A stretch of 50,367 nt of DNA from JAKFEE01 sp036675815 (GTDB lineage Bacteria; Pseudomonadota; Alphaproteobacteria; Rhodospirillales; Magnetospirillaceae), in NCBI GenBank assembly GCA_036675815.1, contig JAKFEE010000002.1, forward strand, positions 1-50,367, given 5' to 3'. A program made the translations under genes and the position numbers. Numbering within the stretch: the first letter of the stretch is position 1; each line of letters starts with the position of its first letter. The notes beneath the pieces were generated by a model. That model saw only the letters and a list, made by a program, of their open reading frames with translations, did no database searches and was not told where the DNA came from. Positions 1-7,940 of the stretch are shown one piece after another.

Positions 1-175
1 CTACATCGCCGTCGGCATCTCCGGGGCCATCCAGCACCTGGCCGGCATGAAGGACTCCAAGGTCATCGTCGCCATCAACAAGGACGAGGAGGCGCCGATC
101 TTCCAGGTCGCCGACTACGGCCTGGTCGCCGACCTGTTCCAGGCGGTGCCGGAGCTCGAGAAGGAAGTCGCCTGA
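1..175 (+). CDS. etfA: Electron transfer flavoprotein alpha subunit, C-terminal fragment
   Basis: The window opens inside a gene; the last 57 codons and the stop are visible. The residues match the C-terminal FAD-binding end of the ETF alpha subunit, with GISGAIQHLAGM followed by the VIVAINKDEEAPIFQVADYG stretch and the closing DLFQAVPEL. In this family that domain binds the FAD which passes electrons from acyl-CoA and related dehydrogenases to ETF:ubiquinone oxidoreductase. Only the C-terminus is present, so start, promoter and partner etfB lie outside. A strong hairpin terminator follows the stop, so this is probably the end of its operon. Confidence 0.93.
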   Translation, partial: YIAVGISGAIQHLAGMKDSKVIVAINKDEEAPIFQVADYGLVADLFQAVPELEKEVA

Positions 176-201
176 TCCCCGGATGCCCTGGGCAGGCGTT
201 G

Positions 202-230
202 AAATGGCCGGGGCTCGCTCCGGCCATTTT
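202..230 (+). terminator. Rho-independent terminator after etfA
   Basis: A 10-bp inverted repeat (AAATGGCCGG / CCGGCCATTT) with an 8-nt loop ends in a short T run about 27 nt after the etfA stop codon. The form and position fit an intrinsic terminator for etfA. Confidence 0.8.
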
Positions 231-240
231 CATATCCGAC

Positions 241-296
241 GGAGCGCGGAACTCCAGCTCCGCACGCGGCAGGCGGAGCTGGAGCTCCGCGCTCCA
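241..296. repeat. Two-hairpin palindromic repeat, copy 1
   Basis: Intergenic element built from two short hairpins in inverted orientation: a left arm close to GCGGAGCTCCAGCTCCGC (one stem mismatch here), a spacer of about 9 nt, and a right arm GCGGAGCTGGAGCTCCGC, flanked by GGAGC / GCTCC ends. Related copies lie at 10761, 18097, 35592, 36857 and a half copy at 41439. It resembles REP/BIME-type elements; the family name is unknown to me. Confidence 0.85.
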
Positions 297-340
297 TTGG
301 CACTTTGCCCCAGATCGATTCCGCCTGTCTTCATTCCGCT

Positions 341-673
341 CTACGCCAACAGCGCGTCGATGGGCACGCCAAGGACGCGGGCGATACTCTTGTACGCGTC
401 CACGGACCCAGGCTTCTTCCCTGTTTCGATCTCGCTCAGGTAAGTCTTCGATATTTCGGCGGCCTCGGACAATTTCGCGGCCGTCATGCCGCGATAGTCG
501 CGCCAGACGCGCACCGGGTGTTCACCGCCTATGATGCGCATGGCGAAGGTGTGCGGCAAGGTGATGCCGGTCCGCGCGGCGTGGGCGGCGACGATGTCGT
601 CAAGGTCCTCGATCCGTGCCCGCATCGCCTCGTATTCGGCGCGCGAGATGGTGATGGTGTCAGTCATAGGCAT
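341..673 (-). CDS. XRE/HTH antitoxin of a RelE-type pair
   Basis: A 110-residue protein with a helix-turn-helix of the XRE (Cro/CI) type at about residues 54-107, including the AAKLSEAAEISKTYLSEIE recognition region and the VLGVPIDAL closing helix. The N-terminal 50 residues are charged and helical and would be the toxin-contacting part. It overlaps the end of the upstream RelE-like toxin gene by 14 bp, so the two are one operon read toward the window start, with the toxin first. As in similar modules, it probably neutralises the toxin and represses the operon. An alternative ATG is two codons downstream. Confidence 0.8.
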   Translation of the reverse strand: MPMTDTITISRAEYEAMRARIEDLDDIVAAHAARTGITLPHTFAMRIIGGEHPVRVWRDYRGMTAAKLSEAAEISKTYLSEIETGKKPGSVDAYKSIARVLGVPIDALLA

Positions 674-917
674 CCCTCCGATGACGCACGCGAATCACGG
701 TCATTACGATGGCGATGTCGCCTTCCAGTGAAAAGATCACGCGATAATCGCCTACTCGTAGGCGGTAGAACGGCGACCCGGTCAGGTGCTTCACATTGTT
801 GGCCAGAGCGCCCGGAGCGGCGGCGTATTGTGTGATCTTCACGACAACCCGCTCGCGGATTTTCGGCTCGAGAGCCTTCAGGTCCTTGATCGCCCGGATC
901 TCGTAAATGACCTGCAT
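660..917 (-). CDS. RelE/ParE-family toxin
   Basis: An 85-residue basic protein beginning MQVIYEIRAIKDLKALEP. It has the compact layout of the RelE superfamily: an N-terminal strand and helix, the segment NVKHLTGSPFYRLRVGDYRVIF with the family's characteristic R-x-G-x-YR pattern, and a C-terminal VIRVRHRRDAYD containing the H-R-x-x-x-Y ending. RelE members cleave mRNA on the ribosome; ParE members inhibit gyrase. The H-R-D-A-Y end favours the RelE branch, but the target is inferred. The ATG at 917 is preferred to a GTG at 962, since translation from the latter adds 15 arginine-rich residues outside the fold. Confidence 0.82.
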   Translation of the reverse strand: MQVIYEIRAIKDLKALEPKIRERVVVKITQYAAAPGALANNVKHLTGSPFYRLRVGDYRVIFSLEGDIAIVMTVIRVRHRRDAYD

Positions 918-974
918 GGCACGCGCCCCCGTCGCGGGGAATCGTCGCCTACCAGCCGGCACAATGCAAGCTGT

Positions 975-2066
975 CTATTCGCTGATAGCGACTTCCCGGG
1001 CAATCGGCGCCCACCCGCCAGATCGTAGGCCGACGGTGACGTCGCCTGGTGATCGGGGGCTATGCGTCAGGCGCTCGACCGCATCGATGACATCGCGGGT
1101 GGGGATGGCGTCGATGGCGCGCTGGCCGTAGTCCTGGGCGCGCAGCGTGATCAGGCGTGGCGTGTAGGGGGCGAATTTCTCCGGCCGGGTCGGGCCGAAC
1201 AGCGACACCAGCGGGCAGCATCCGGCGGCCAGCATATGGCCGGTGCCCGAGCAGTTGGCCACCGCCGCCGCCAGCCGGCCGCCGATGGCCACGGTAAGGG
1301 CCGGCCCGGAATACTCGGCCGGCGGCCGCAGGGCATCATAGCCGGGGACCAGCGCCTCGGGCAGGGCGGCGCGGATGGCCGGCAGCATGTCCTCTTCGCT
1401 ACGGCCGATCAGCACCACCGGCGTGCGCCCGCGCTCGACCTGCGCCCGCCCCACCGCCAGGAAATTCTCCAGCGGCCACAGCTTGCCGGTGTCGCGGCGC
1501 CCGGCGCCGGGGGCGAGGCCGATATAGGCGGGGCCGTCGGGCAGCAGGGCGCGCGCCGCCGCGTGCCAGGCCGGGGCCAAGGACACACCGAACGGCGCCT
1601 GCACCGGCGCCCCTTGCGCGGCGGCGGCCAGCGCCACCAACTGGTCGACCAGGCGTTCGCCGTCGGGCTGCGCTTTCACCTGCTTGCGGTCCGACAGCAG
1701 CCAGTTCCAGGTGCGCGATACGAAGCAGCGGTGCGGGATGCGCCGCAGCTGCAGGGTGCGCGCCAGCTTCCGCTGGGTGTCGATGATCAGATCGAAGGAT
1801 CGCCCTGGCATGGGGTTGCCGAGGCGAAAGAAACCGCGCTGATCGTCGGGCAGGTCGAGATCGGTGACCAGTTCGTCGATCAGCCCGTCCACCAGCGGCG
1901 CCAGGCCGCCGGCGTAGTGCGCCGGCCCCAGGCCCGGCACCCAGGTCAGCCGAGCCGCCGGCCATGCCGCCTTGAGGGCGCGCAGGAACGGCAGCTTGAT
2001 GATGTTCTCGCCCAGCGCGTTGTCGACGTGGCTGGAGATGTAGACGAGGATGCTGCGGGGAATCAT
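975..2066 (-). CDS. Glycosyltransferase family 9 (heptosyltransferase-like)
   Basis: About 363 residues from the ATG at 2066 (an ATG at 2108 would add 14 residues). The N-terminal ILVYISSHVDNALGENII strand-loop-helix and the second-domain block IGLAPGAGRRDTGKLWPLENF, followed by VVLIGRSEEDM and the NCSGTGHMLAAGCCPLVSLFGPT donor-site region, are typical of the GT-B ADP-heptose:LPS heptosyltransferases. These add heptose or related sugars to the lipid A core at the inner membrane. No other LPS genes are adjacent, so the acceptor cannot be predicted, and a role in another surface glycan is possible. Confidence 0.82.
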   Translation of the reverse strand: MIPRSILVYISSHVDNALGENIIKLPFLRALKAAWPAARLTWVPGLGPAHYAGGLAPLVDGLIDELVTDLDLPDDQRGFFRLGNPMPGRSFDLIIDTQRKLARTLQLRRIPHRCFVSRTWNWLLSDRKQVKAQPDGERLVDQLVALAAAAQGAPVQAPFGVSLAPAWHAAARALLPDGPAYIGLAPGAGRRDTGKLWPLENFLAVGRAQVERGRTPVVLIGRSEEDMLPAIRAALPEALVPGYDALRPPAEYSGPALTVAIGGRLAAAVANCSGTGHMLAAGCCPLVSLFGPTRPEKFAPYTPRLITLRAQDYGQRAIDAIPTRDVIDAVERLTHSPRSPGDVTVGLRSGGWAPIAREVAISE

Positions 2067-2187
2067 GAGCCGGGGGAAGGCCTCGAAACGGAGCGGCTGG
2101 CGCATCAATAGTCCGCAGGGGTAATGCCGGCAAGCGCGAAACGCGCCGCCCGCTCTCCTGCCTCAATCCACTGCTCTGCCTCTTGGC

Positions 2188-2634
2188 TCAATGATATCCG
2201 ACGCACGCCACGTAATCGCGCAGAAGCTGCTCCTCGTACTGGGTGTCTTCCAGGAGGGCCTGCAGCGCGTCCTTGGCGTTGAGCACACCGAGGGGAATCA
2301 GGTGGCCCTGATCGACGACCGGGATGTTCTTGAGGCCGTGCTGCTTGATGACCGACCACACGTCGTGCACCCAGTCGTCCGGCCGGCAGAACGTCACCTC
2401 CCGCGTCATCACGTTCGCCGCCGCCGTGGTGCAGCTGAAGCCGCTGCAATTGCTGATGCGGCCGACGATGTCCGTCTTGGTGATGACTCCGGCCATTCTG
2501 CCGGCATCGTCGCAGACGACGACGAGATTGCGCTGTGGGCTCTTGAGCAGCCGCGCCGCGTCGACCAGCAGCGCATCGGTCTTGATCGTGGCCAGCCGCT
2601 TGCTCGCCGTGGGCAAGATCGCTTCCACTTTCAT
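2188..2634 (-). CDS. Two-CBS-domain protein
   Basis: A 148-residue protein consisting almost only of a CBS pair. The first CBS covers about residues 8-65, with RNLVVVCDDAGRMAGVITKTDI; the second about 76-140, with GLKNIPVVDQGHLIPLGVLNAKDAL. CBS pairs bind adenine nucleotides or similar ligands and usually act as sensors for another protein. A cysteine-containing insert (SNCSGFSCTT) separates the domains. No fused catalytic domain is present and the neighbours do not indicate a partner. Confidence 0.85.
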   Translation of the reverse strand: MKVEAILPTASKRLATIKTDALLVDAARLLKSPQRNLVVVCDDAGRMAGVITKTDIVGRISNCSGFSCTTAAANVMTREVTFCRPDDWVHDVWSVIKQHGLKNIPVVDQGHLIPLGVLNAKDALQALLEDTQYEEQLLRDYVACVGYH

Positions 2635-2839
2635 GTCGCTCCGTCCTTCGCTGTGCGGCGCTCGCTCGTGCCGGCGCGGCCCTGATGATCAGGTGGCGGC
2701 CCATGCGGCCGAGGGCAAGACGCGGCAGGAGGGAAGAGGTGGGCGGAGGAGATTATGGCGCCCCGCGCAGCCTCTGCTACCCCTGGAACGGAAGATAAAC
2801 GGGAGTGTCCCACTTTCCGATCAGATCGTGCCGGTAGAC

Positions 2840-2882
2840 AAAAAACGAAACGGCCTGAAATCGCAGCGATTTCAGGCCGTTT
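2840..2882 (-). terminator. Strong intrinsic terminator downstream of tRNA-Phe
   Basis: A near-perfect palindrome (arms AAACGGCCTGAAATCG / CGATTTCAGGCCGTTT, 2848-2882) is followed on the minus strand by CG and a run of six T (2840-2845). It lies just after the 3' end of the minus-strand tRNA-Phe gene, which it should terminate. Confidence 0.88.
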
Positions 2883-2891
2883 AAAATCTAA

Positions 2892-2967
2892 TGGTGCCCA
2901 GGGGCGGAATCGAACCACCGACACTGCGATTTTCAGTCGCATGCTCTACCAACTGAGCTACCTGGGC
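2892..2967 (-). tRNA. tRNA-Phe (anticodon GAA)
   Basis: A 76-nt minus-strand tRNA with encoded CCA. The acceptor arms GCCCAGG and CCTGGGC pair fully, with discriminator A. The D-arm is TAGCTCAGTTGGTAGAGC, and the anticodon loop CTGAAAA inside a TGCGA/TCGCA stem gives GAA. The T-arm contains GGTTCGATTCC. The layout closely follows bacterial tRNA-Phe. Confidence 0.97.
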
Positions 2968-3112
2968 ATAGGCGCCGTCTGGCGAGAGCGCTGGATATAG
3001 TGGAATTCGCCGGGGCTGTCCAGCGGCGAAATTCCCCTTTTTTGCGATGCTTGACCGTAGCGCCGCGGCGGCGGCAGGATGCCGGCGTTCCCATCATCGC
3101 GACGGCCCCGTC

Positions 3113-3292
3113 ATGACCGCAGAGGACAAGCCCAACACCCCGCACCTGACCGACAAGGCGCAGCGCGAGGCCGAGGCCAAGCGCGAACGCCTCGCCCAGG
3201 CCTTGCGCGACAACCTGCAGCGCCGCAAGAGCCAGGCGCGGGCGCGCCAGGGCGGCGAGGGCGCCGACTCCGCCGGCGGCGGCGACGACTGA
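3113..3292 (+). CDS. Small charged hypothetical protein upstream of dcd
   Basis: A 59-residue protein with no cysteine and almost all of its sequence charged or small residues. The region from about residue 11 to 44, LTDKAQREAEAKRERLAQAL then RDNLQRRKSQARARQ, should form a single amphipathic basic helix; the tail is Gly/Asp rich. The ATG at 3113 is preferred over one at 3047 because the added 22 residues look non-coding. It is followed after 56 nt by dcd and then murA, on the same strand. Function unknown; the composition suggests nucleic acid or ribosome contact, which is only inference. Confidence 0.6.
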   Translation: MTAEDKPNTPHLTDKAQREAEAKRERLAQALRDNLQRRKSQARARQGGEGADSAGGGDD

Positions 3293-3348
3293 GTCTTCCC
3301 CCGGGCATCCCTCTGCGCTAAAAGATCGCCGAAAGAAGGAGTCGCCCG

Positions 3349-3903
3349 ATGGCCGTAATGCCCGACCGCTGGATTCGTGACATGGCCGTGAATCACGGCA
3401 TGATCGAGCCCTTCACCGAAAAGCTGCAGCGCGCCGGGGTGATTTCCTACGGGCTGTCGTCCTATGGCTATGACGCGCGGGTGTCGCGCGAGTTCAAGCT
3501 GTTCACCAACGTCGACTCGGCGGTGGTCGACCCCAAGGAATTCTCGGATCGCAGCTTCGTCGACCGCGAGACCGACGTCTGCATCATCCCGCCTAATTCC
3601 TTCGCCCTGGCACGCACCGTCGAGTATTTCCGCATCCCGCGCGACGTGCTGGTGATCTGCCTGGGCAAGTCCACCTATGCCCGCTGCGGCATCATCGTCA
3701 ACGTCACGCCGCTGGAACCCGAATGGGAAGGCCACGTGACGCTGGAGTTTTCCAACACCACGCCGCTGCCGGCCAAGATCTACGCCAACGAGGGCGCCTG
3801 CCAGTTCATTTTCCTCAAGGGCGAGCAGGGCTGCGAAACCTCCTACAAGGACCGCTCGGGCAAGTATCAGGGCCAGCGCGGCGTCACCTTGCCGCGCCTC
3901 TAG
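3349..3903 (+). CDS. dcd: dCTP deaminase
   Basis: 184 residues, the usual length. It deaminates dCTP to dUTP, the precursor for dTMP. Recognisable blocks are SSYGYDARVSREFKLFTN (38-54), CLGKSTYARCGIIVNVTPLE (104-123) with the nucleotide-contacting K-S-T-x-A-R, and the catalytic glutamate in VTLEFSN (E133, equivalent to E138 of the E. coli enzyme). An AAGGAG ribosome site precedes the ATG. The monofunctional form is consistent with an organism using ThyX, which is also encoded in this window, although dcd is common either way. murA follows after 27 nt and is likely co-transcribed. Confidence 0.97.
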   Translation: MAVMPDRWIRDMAVNHGMIEPFTEKLQRAGVISYGLSSYGYDARVSREFKLFTNVDSAVVDPKEFSDRSFVDRETDVCIIPPNSFALARTVEYFRIPRDVLVICLGKSTYARCGIIVNVTPLEPEWEGHVTLEFSNTTPLPAKIYANEGACQFIFLKGEQGCETSYKDRSGKYQGQRGVTLPRL

Positions 3904-3930
3904 GGCGGCGCCCTCTCACCAGGACCACCC

Positions 3931-5214
3931 ATGGACAAGATCCGAATCGTCGGCGGCACGCCGCTCAAGGGCACCATTCCCGTCTGCGGCGCCAAGAACG
4001 CCGCGCTGGCACTAATGCCGGCCTGCCTGCTCACCGACGAGACGCTGACGCTGTCGAACCTGCCGCATCTGGTCGACATCACCACCATGGCGCATCTGCT
4101 GGCCCAGCACGGCGTCGACATCAGCATGAACGGCCACACCGGCCGCGTCCTCGAGCTGACCGCCGGCGACATCACCAACACCACGGCGCCCTACGACCTG
4201 GTGCGCAAGATGCGCGCCTCGGTGCTGGTGCTGGGGCCGCTCTTGGCGCGCTGCGGCCAGGCGCGGGTATCGCTGCCCGGCGGCTGCGCCATCGGCACCC
4301 GCCCGGTCGACCTGCATCTCAAGGCCCTCGAGGCGATGGGCGCCGAGATCACCCTCGACGAGGGCTACATCGTCGCCCGACGCAAGGGCCGGCTCAAGGG
4401 CGCCCACATCATCTTCCCGCAGGTCACCGTCGGCGGCACCGAGAACGCCATGATGGCGGCGACCCTGGCCGAGGGCGAGACGGTGATCGTCAACGCCGCA
4501 CGCGAGCCCGAGGTGTCGGATCTCGCCAACTGCCTGGTGGCGATGGGCGCCGACATCCGCGGCATCGGCAGCGGCACGCTGCGCATCCGCGGCGTCGAGC
4601 GGCTGTCGGGCGCCGACTACAGCGTCATCGCCGACCGCATCGAGACCGGCACCTATGCCGTCGCCGCCGCCATCACCCGCGGCCGCATCGAAATCACCGG
4701 AACGCGCGTCGATCTGATGGAAACGACGCTCAAGGTGTTGCGCGATGCCGGCGTCGACGTCGCCGAGACGCCGCGCGGCCTGCTGATCGATGCCGAGAAC
4801 CGCGAGATCGTCGGCGTCGACATCATGACCGAGCCCTATCCCGGTTTCCCCACCGACATGCAGGCGCAATTGATGGCTCTGATGGCCACCGCCGAGGGCG
4901 CCTCGATGATGACCGAGACTATCTTCGAGAACCGCTTCATGCACGTGCCGGAACTGGTGCGCATGGGCGCCCGCGTCAATGTCCACGGCGCCTCGGCCAT
5001 CGTCCGCGGCGTGCCCTTCCTGTCCGGCGCGCCGGTCATGGCCACCGACCTGCGCGCCTCGGTGTCGCTGGTCCTGGCCGGTTTGGCGGCGCGCGGCGAG
5101 ACCACGGTCAGCCGCATCTATCATCTCGATCGCGGCTACGAGCGGGTGGAAGAGAAGCTGGCCGCCTGCGGCGCTGTCATCGAGCGCGTCAAGGAAACCG
5201 TGGCGGCGGAGTAG
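3931..5214 (+). CDS. murA: UDP-N-acetylglucosamine 1-carboxyvinyltransferase
   Basis: 427 residues, full length for MurA. It transfers enolpyruvate from PEP to UDP-GlcNAc, the first committed step of peptidoglycan synthesis in the cytoplasm. The N-terminal PLKGTIPVCGAKNAALALM contains the conserved K-N pair. The active-site loop RCGQARVSLPGGCAIGTRPV carries the catalytic cysteine (C119, equivalent to C115 in E. coli), so this is the fosfomycin-sensitive Cys form. The C-terminal region has the expected VPFLSGAPVMATDLRASVSL block. It follows dcd closely on the same strand. Confidence 0.98.
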   Translation: MDKIRIVGGTPLKGTIPVCGAKNAALALMPACLLTDETLTLSNLPHLVDITTMAHLLAQHGVDISMNGHTGRVLELTAGDITNTTAPYDLVRKMRASVLVLGPLLARCGQARVSLPGGCAIGTRPVDLHLKALEAMGAEITLDEGYIVARRKGRLKGAHIIFPQVTVGGTENAMMAATLAEGETVIVNAAREPEVSDLANCLVAMGADIRGIGSGTLRIRGVERLSGADYSVIADRIETGTYAVAAAITRGRIEITGTRVDLMETTLKVLRDAGVDVAETPRGLLIDAENREIVGVDIMTEPYPGFPTDMQAQLMALMATAEGASMMTETIFENRFMHVPELVRMGARVNVHGASAIVRGVPFLSGAPVMATDLRASVSLVLAGLAARGETTVSRIYHLDRGYERVEEKLAACGAVIERVKETVAAE

Positions 5215-5258
5215 AGTGAAAGAGTTTGTGAAGAATGCCCTTATCCACCCTTGGTCGT

Positions 5259-5352
5259 CACCCCCGCGGAAGCGAGGGTCCATTCCTGAGGGCGCGCATC
5301 CCGCTTAAGCACTTCCGACGGCGGAATGGATTCCCGCTTTCGCGGGAATGAT
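5259..5352. repeat. REP-like intergenic repeat (CCCGCGGAAGCGGGGG / ATTCCCGC family)
   Basis: The murA-hisG gap (about 280 bp) holds a pair of inverted short repeats: CACCCCCGCGGAAGCGAGGG then GTCCATTCC on the left, and GGAATGGATTCCCGC TTTC GCGGGAATGATGG on the right. The same family recurs at 45106-45235. Such elements are frequent in alphaproteobacterial intergenic DNA. Nothing else recognisable lies in the gap apart from the hisG ribosome site. Confidence 0.7.
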
Positions 5353-5498
5353 GGATAGGGGGCATTTCTTCACAAGCGCGAAAAGCGGAAAATCCATGGT
5401 GCCGCCGCTTGGAAAAGGGCGGCAGTGGCGGGTGATTTGGTTGCTGCATTGCAGCAGACGGCGCGGTGGAGTAAGAATCGGCCGTGCGGGAGAGTAGC

Positions 5499-6161
5499 GT
5501 GGCAAGTGACGACAGACTGACATTGGCCCTGCCCAAGGGGCGCATCCTCGACGAGGCGATGCCGCTGGTGCGCGCCGCCGGCATCGTGCCCGAGGCCGAT
5601 TTCGACAATCCCTCCAGTCGGGCGCTGCGCTTCGCCACCAACCATCCCAATATCGACATCATCCGCGTGCGCTCCTTCGACGTCGCCACCTTCGTCGCCT
5701 TTGGCGCGGCGCAATTGGGCATCTGCGGCAACGACGTGCTGATGGAGTTCGATTACCAGGAGATCTACGCGCCGCTCGATCTCAAGATCGGCAAGTGCCG
5801 GCTGGCCGTGGCCGAGCCGCACGACCTGATGGAGACCGATGATCCGGCGCGCTGGAGCCACGTGCGCATCGCCACCAAGTACCCCGAGGTGACGCGCCGC
5901 CATTTCGCCGCCCGCGGCGTCCAGGCGGAATGCGTCAAACTCAACGGCGCCATGGAGCTGGCGCCGGTGCTGGGCTTGTCGCAGCGCATCGTCGATCTGG
6001 TGTCCACCGGCTCGACCCTGCGCGCCAACGGTCTGGTCGAGGTCGAGCACATCGCCGACATCTCGTCGCGCCTCATCCTCAACCGCACCGCCCTCAAGAC
6101 CCGCTCGGAAGAGTTGGGCGCCTGGCTCGAACGCTTTCGCGAGGCCGTGAATGCCGGTTGA
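5499..6161 (+). CDS. hisG: ATP phosphoribosyltransferase, short form
   Basis: 220 residues from a GTG at 5499, chosen over the GTG at 5484 because a GGGAGAG ribosome site lies 5 nt upstream of it. It catalyses the first step of histidine synthesis, joining ATP and PRPP. Visible blocks are LTLALPKGRILDEAMPL at the start, GICGNDVLMEF, KYPEVTRRHFAARGV, the PRPP-binding region near LNGAMELAPVLGLSQRIVDLVSTGSTLRANGL, and no C-terminal regulatory domain. Short HisG enzymes work as a hetero-octamer with HisZ, which is not in this window. The stop overlaps the start of hisD by 11 bp. Confidence 0.96.
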   Translation: MASDDRLTLALPKGRILDEAMPLVRAAGIVPEADFDNPSSRALRFATNHPNIDIIRVRSFDVATFVAFGAAQLGICGNDVLMEFDYQEIYAPLDLKIGKCRLAVAEPHDLMETDDPARWSHVRIATKYPEVTRRHFAARGVQAECVKLNGAMELAPVLGLSQRIVDLVSTGSTLRANGLVEVEHIADISSRLILNRTALKTRSEELGAWLERFREAVNAG

Positions 6162-7446
6162 ACTCGTCCTCGGTTCCCCTGCGTTCGAACGGGACTTCGC
6201 CGCCCTCCTGGCGGCGAAGCGCGAGACCGATGCCGACGTCAATGCCGCCGTCGCCGCCATCCTGGCCGAGGTGCGGGCGCGCGGCGACGCCGCCGTCATC
6301 GACTACACCAAGCGCTTCGACCGGCTGGAGTTGACGCCGGCCGGCATGCGCATCGGCCCGGACGAGGTGGCGCGAGCGGTGGCCGCCTGCACGCCGGCGA
6401 CGCTCGACGCGCTGAAACTTGCCGCGCGGCGCATTGTCGACTTCCATGGCCGCCAGGTGCCGACGGGGCAGGACTACACCGACGAGGCCGGCGTTCGCCT
6501 GGGCTATCGCTGGACGGCGGTGGCCGCCGCCGGCCTCTACGTCCCCGGCGGCACCGCCGCCTATCCGTCGTCGGTGCTGATGAACGCCATCCCGGCCAAG
6601 GCGGCCGGCGTGCCGCGGCTGGTGATGGTGGTGCCGACCCCGGACGGCCGGCTCAACCCGCTGGTCCTCGCCGCCGCCGACATCGCCGGGGTCGATGAGA
6701 TCTACCGTATCGGCGGCGCCCAGGCGGTGGGCGCGCTCGCTTATGGCACCGCCACCATCCGGCCGGTCGACAAGATCGTCGGCCCGGGCAACGCCTATGT
6801 CGCCGCCGCCAAGCGGCAGGTGTTCGGCACGGTCGGCATCGACATGATCGCCGGGCCGTCGGAGATCCTGGTGGTTGCCGATGCCGCCAACGATCCCGGC
6901 TGGATCGCCGCCGACCTGCTGTCGCAGGCCGAGCACGACATCGCCGCCCAGTCGATCCTGATCACCGACGATGCCGATTTCGCCGCTGCCGTCGCCCGGG
7001 CCGTCGAGGCGCATCTGGCTATCCTGCCGCGGGCCGAGATCGCCCGTGCCAGTTGGCAGGCCCACGGCGCCCTCATCATCGTGCCGACACTGGCCGAGGC
7101 GCTGCCGCTGATCGACCGCATCGCCCCCGAGCATCTCGAATTGGCGGTGGACGACCCCGACGCCCTGGCCGCCGGCATCCGCAACGCCGGCGCCATCTTC
7201 CTCGGGCGGCACACTCCCGAGGCCATCGGCGATTACGTCGGCGGCCCCAACCACGTGCTGCCGACCGCGCGCAGCGCCCGCTTCTCGTCGGGACTGGGCG
7301 TGCTCGACTTCATGAAACGCACCACCTTCGTCGGCTGCAACGCGGCGGCCTTGCGCGCCATCGGCCCGGCGGCGGTGACATTGGCGGCGGCCGAGGGGCT
7401 GGACGCCCATGGCCTCTCGGTGGCGATCCGCCTCGACACCCCATGA
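6151..7446 (+). CDS. hisD: Histidinol dehydrogenase
   Basis: 431 residues. It performs the last two oxidations of histidine synthesis, histidinol to histidine, using NAD and a zinc ion. The family signature region IGGAQAVGALAYGTATI, then VDKIVGPGNAYVAAAKRQVFG and IDMIAGPSEILVVAD, is intact. The zinc and catalytic residues fall in LLSQAEHD (Q and H), IAPEHLEL (E-H) and the C-terminal GLDAHGLSV. It is translationally coupled to hisG upstream and its stop overlaps the next gene (ATGA), making one tight operon. Confidence 0.98.
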   Translation: MPVELVLGSPAFERDFAALLAAKRETDADVNAAVAAILAEVRARGDAAVIDYTKRFDRLELTPAGMRIGPDEVARAVAACTPATLDALKLAARRIVDFHGRQVPTGQDYTDEAGVRLGYRWTAVAAAGLYVPGGTAAYPSSVLMNAIPAKAAGVPRLVMVVPTPDGRLNPLVLAAADIAGVDEIYRIGGAQAVGALAYGTATIRPVDKIVGPGNAYVAAAKRQVFGTVGIDMIAGPSEILVVADAANDPGWIAADLLSQAEHDIAAQSILITDDADFAAAVARAVEAHLAILPRAEIARASWQAHGALIIVPTLAEALPLIDRIAPEHLELAVDDPDALAAGIRNAGAIFLGRHTPEAIGDYVGGPNHVLPTARSARFSSGLGVLDFMKRTTFVGCNAAALRAIGPAAVTLAAAEGLDAHGLSVAIRLDTP

Positions 7447-7937
7447 CCATGACCTTGGCGCCGCACCGACTCCAACGTTTGGCCAACATCCAGCTCGATG
7501 AGCCGTACGTCGTCCGCCGTAAGGCCGAGGTCGAGCATGAGCGCGCGGTGGCCATCTACGATCTGCTGGAAGAGAACTACTTTGCCCCGGCCGGCGACTT
7601 TGCCGGGCCATACTCGCTGCACATCGGCATCGAGGAAAATCGGCTGTGCCTGGATGTGCGCCAGGAAGACGATTCCGCCTCGCTGACCCGCGTGCAGTTG
7701 CCTCTCAAGCCGTTCAAGTCCATCGTCAAGGACTACTTCATCGTCTGCGAGAGCTACTTTGCCGCCATCAAGCGGTCGTCGCCGTCGCAGATCGAGGCCA
7801 TCGACATGGGACGCAGAGGTCTGCACAACGAGGGATCCGAGCTTCTGCGCGAGCGTCTGCACGGCAAGATCGACGTCGATTTCGACACCGCACGGCGGCT
7901 GTTCACCCTGATCTGCGTCCTGCACATTCGGGGTTGA
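7443..7937 (+). CDS. UPF0262 family protein
   Basis: 164 residues beginning MTMTLAPHRLQRLANIQLDE. The sequence fits the alphaproteobacterial UPF0262 family, whose members lie between hisD and a small phosphatase in many genomes. The core FAGPYSLHIGIEENRLCLDV and the PLKPFKSIVKDYFIVCESYF block are the most characteristic parts. No catalytic motif or membrane segment is visible and the function is unknown. The ATG overlaps the hisD stop by 4 bp, and the next gene starts 3 nt after the stop, so it belongs to the same operon. Confidence 0.88.
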   Translation: MTMTLAPHRLQRLANIQLDEPYVVRRKAEVEHERAVAIYDLLEENYFAPAGDFAGPYSLHIGIEENRLCLDVRQEDDSASLTRVQLPLKPFKSIVKDYFIVCESYFAAIKRSSPSQIEAIDMGRRGLHNEGSELLRERLHGKIDVDFDTARRLFTLICVLHIRG

Positions 7938-7940
7938 GCC

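Noticed and set aside
2105..2704. Long minus-strand frame of 199 codons over the CBS gene
   Set aside because: It is out of frame with the well-supported CBS protein for most of its length and is arginine-rich and low-complexity, as in shadows. The end looks more protein-like but has no start or family of its own.
2631..3000. Open frames across the tRNA-Phe gene on both strands
   Set aside because: These frames run through the tRNA and its terminator and encode peptides commonly produced by translating tRNA genes; not protein coding.
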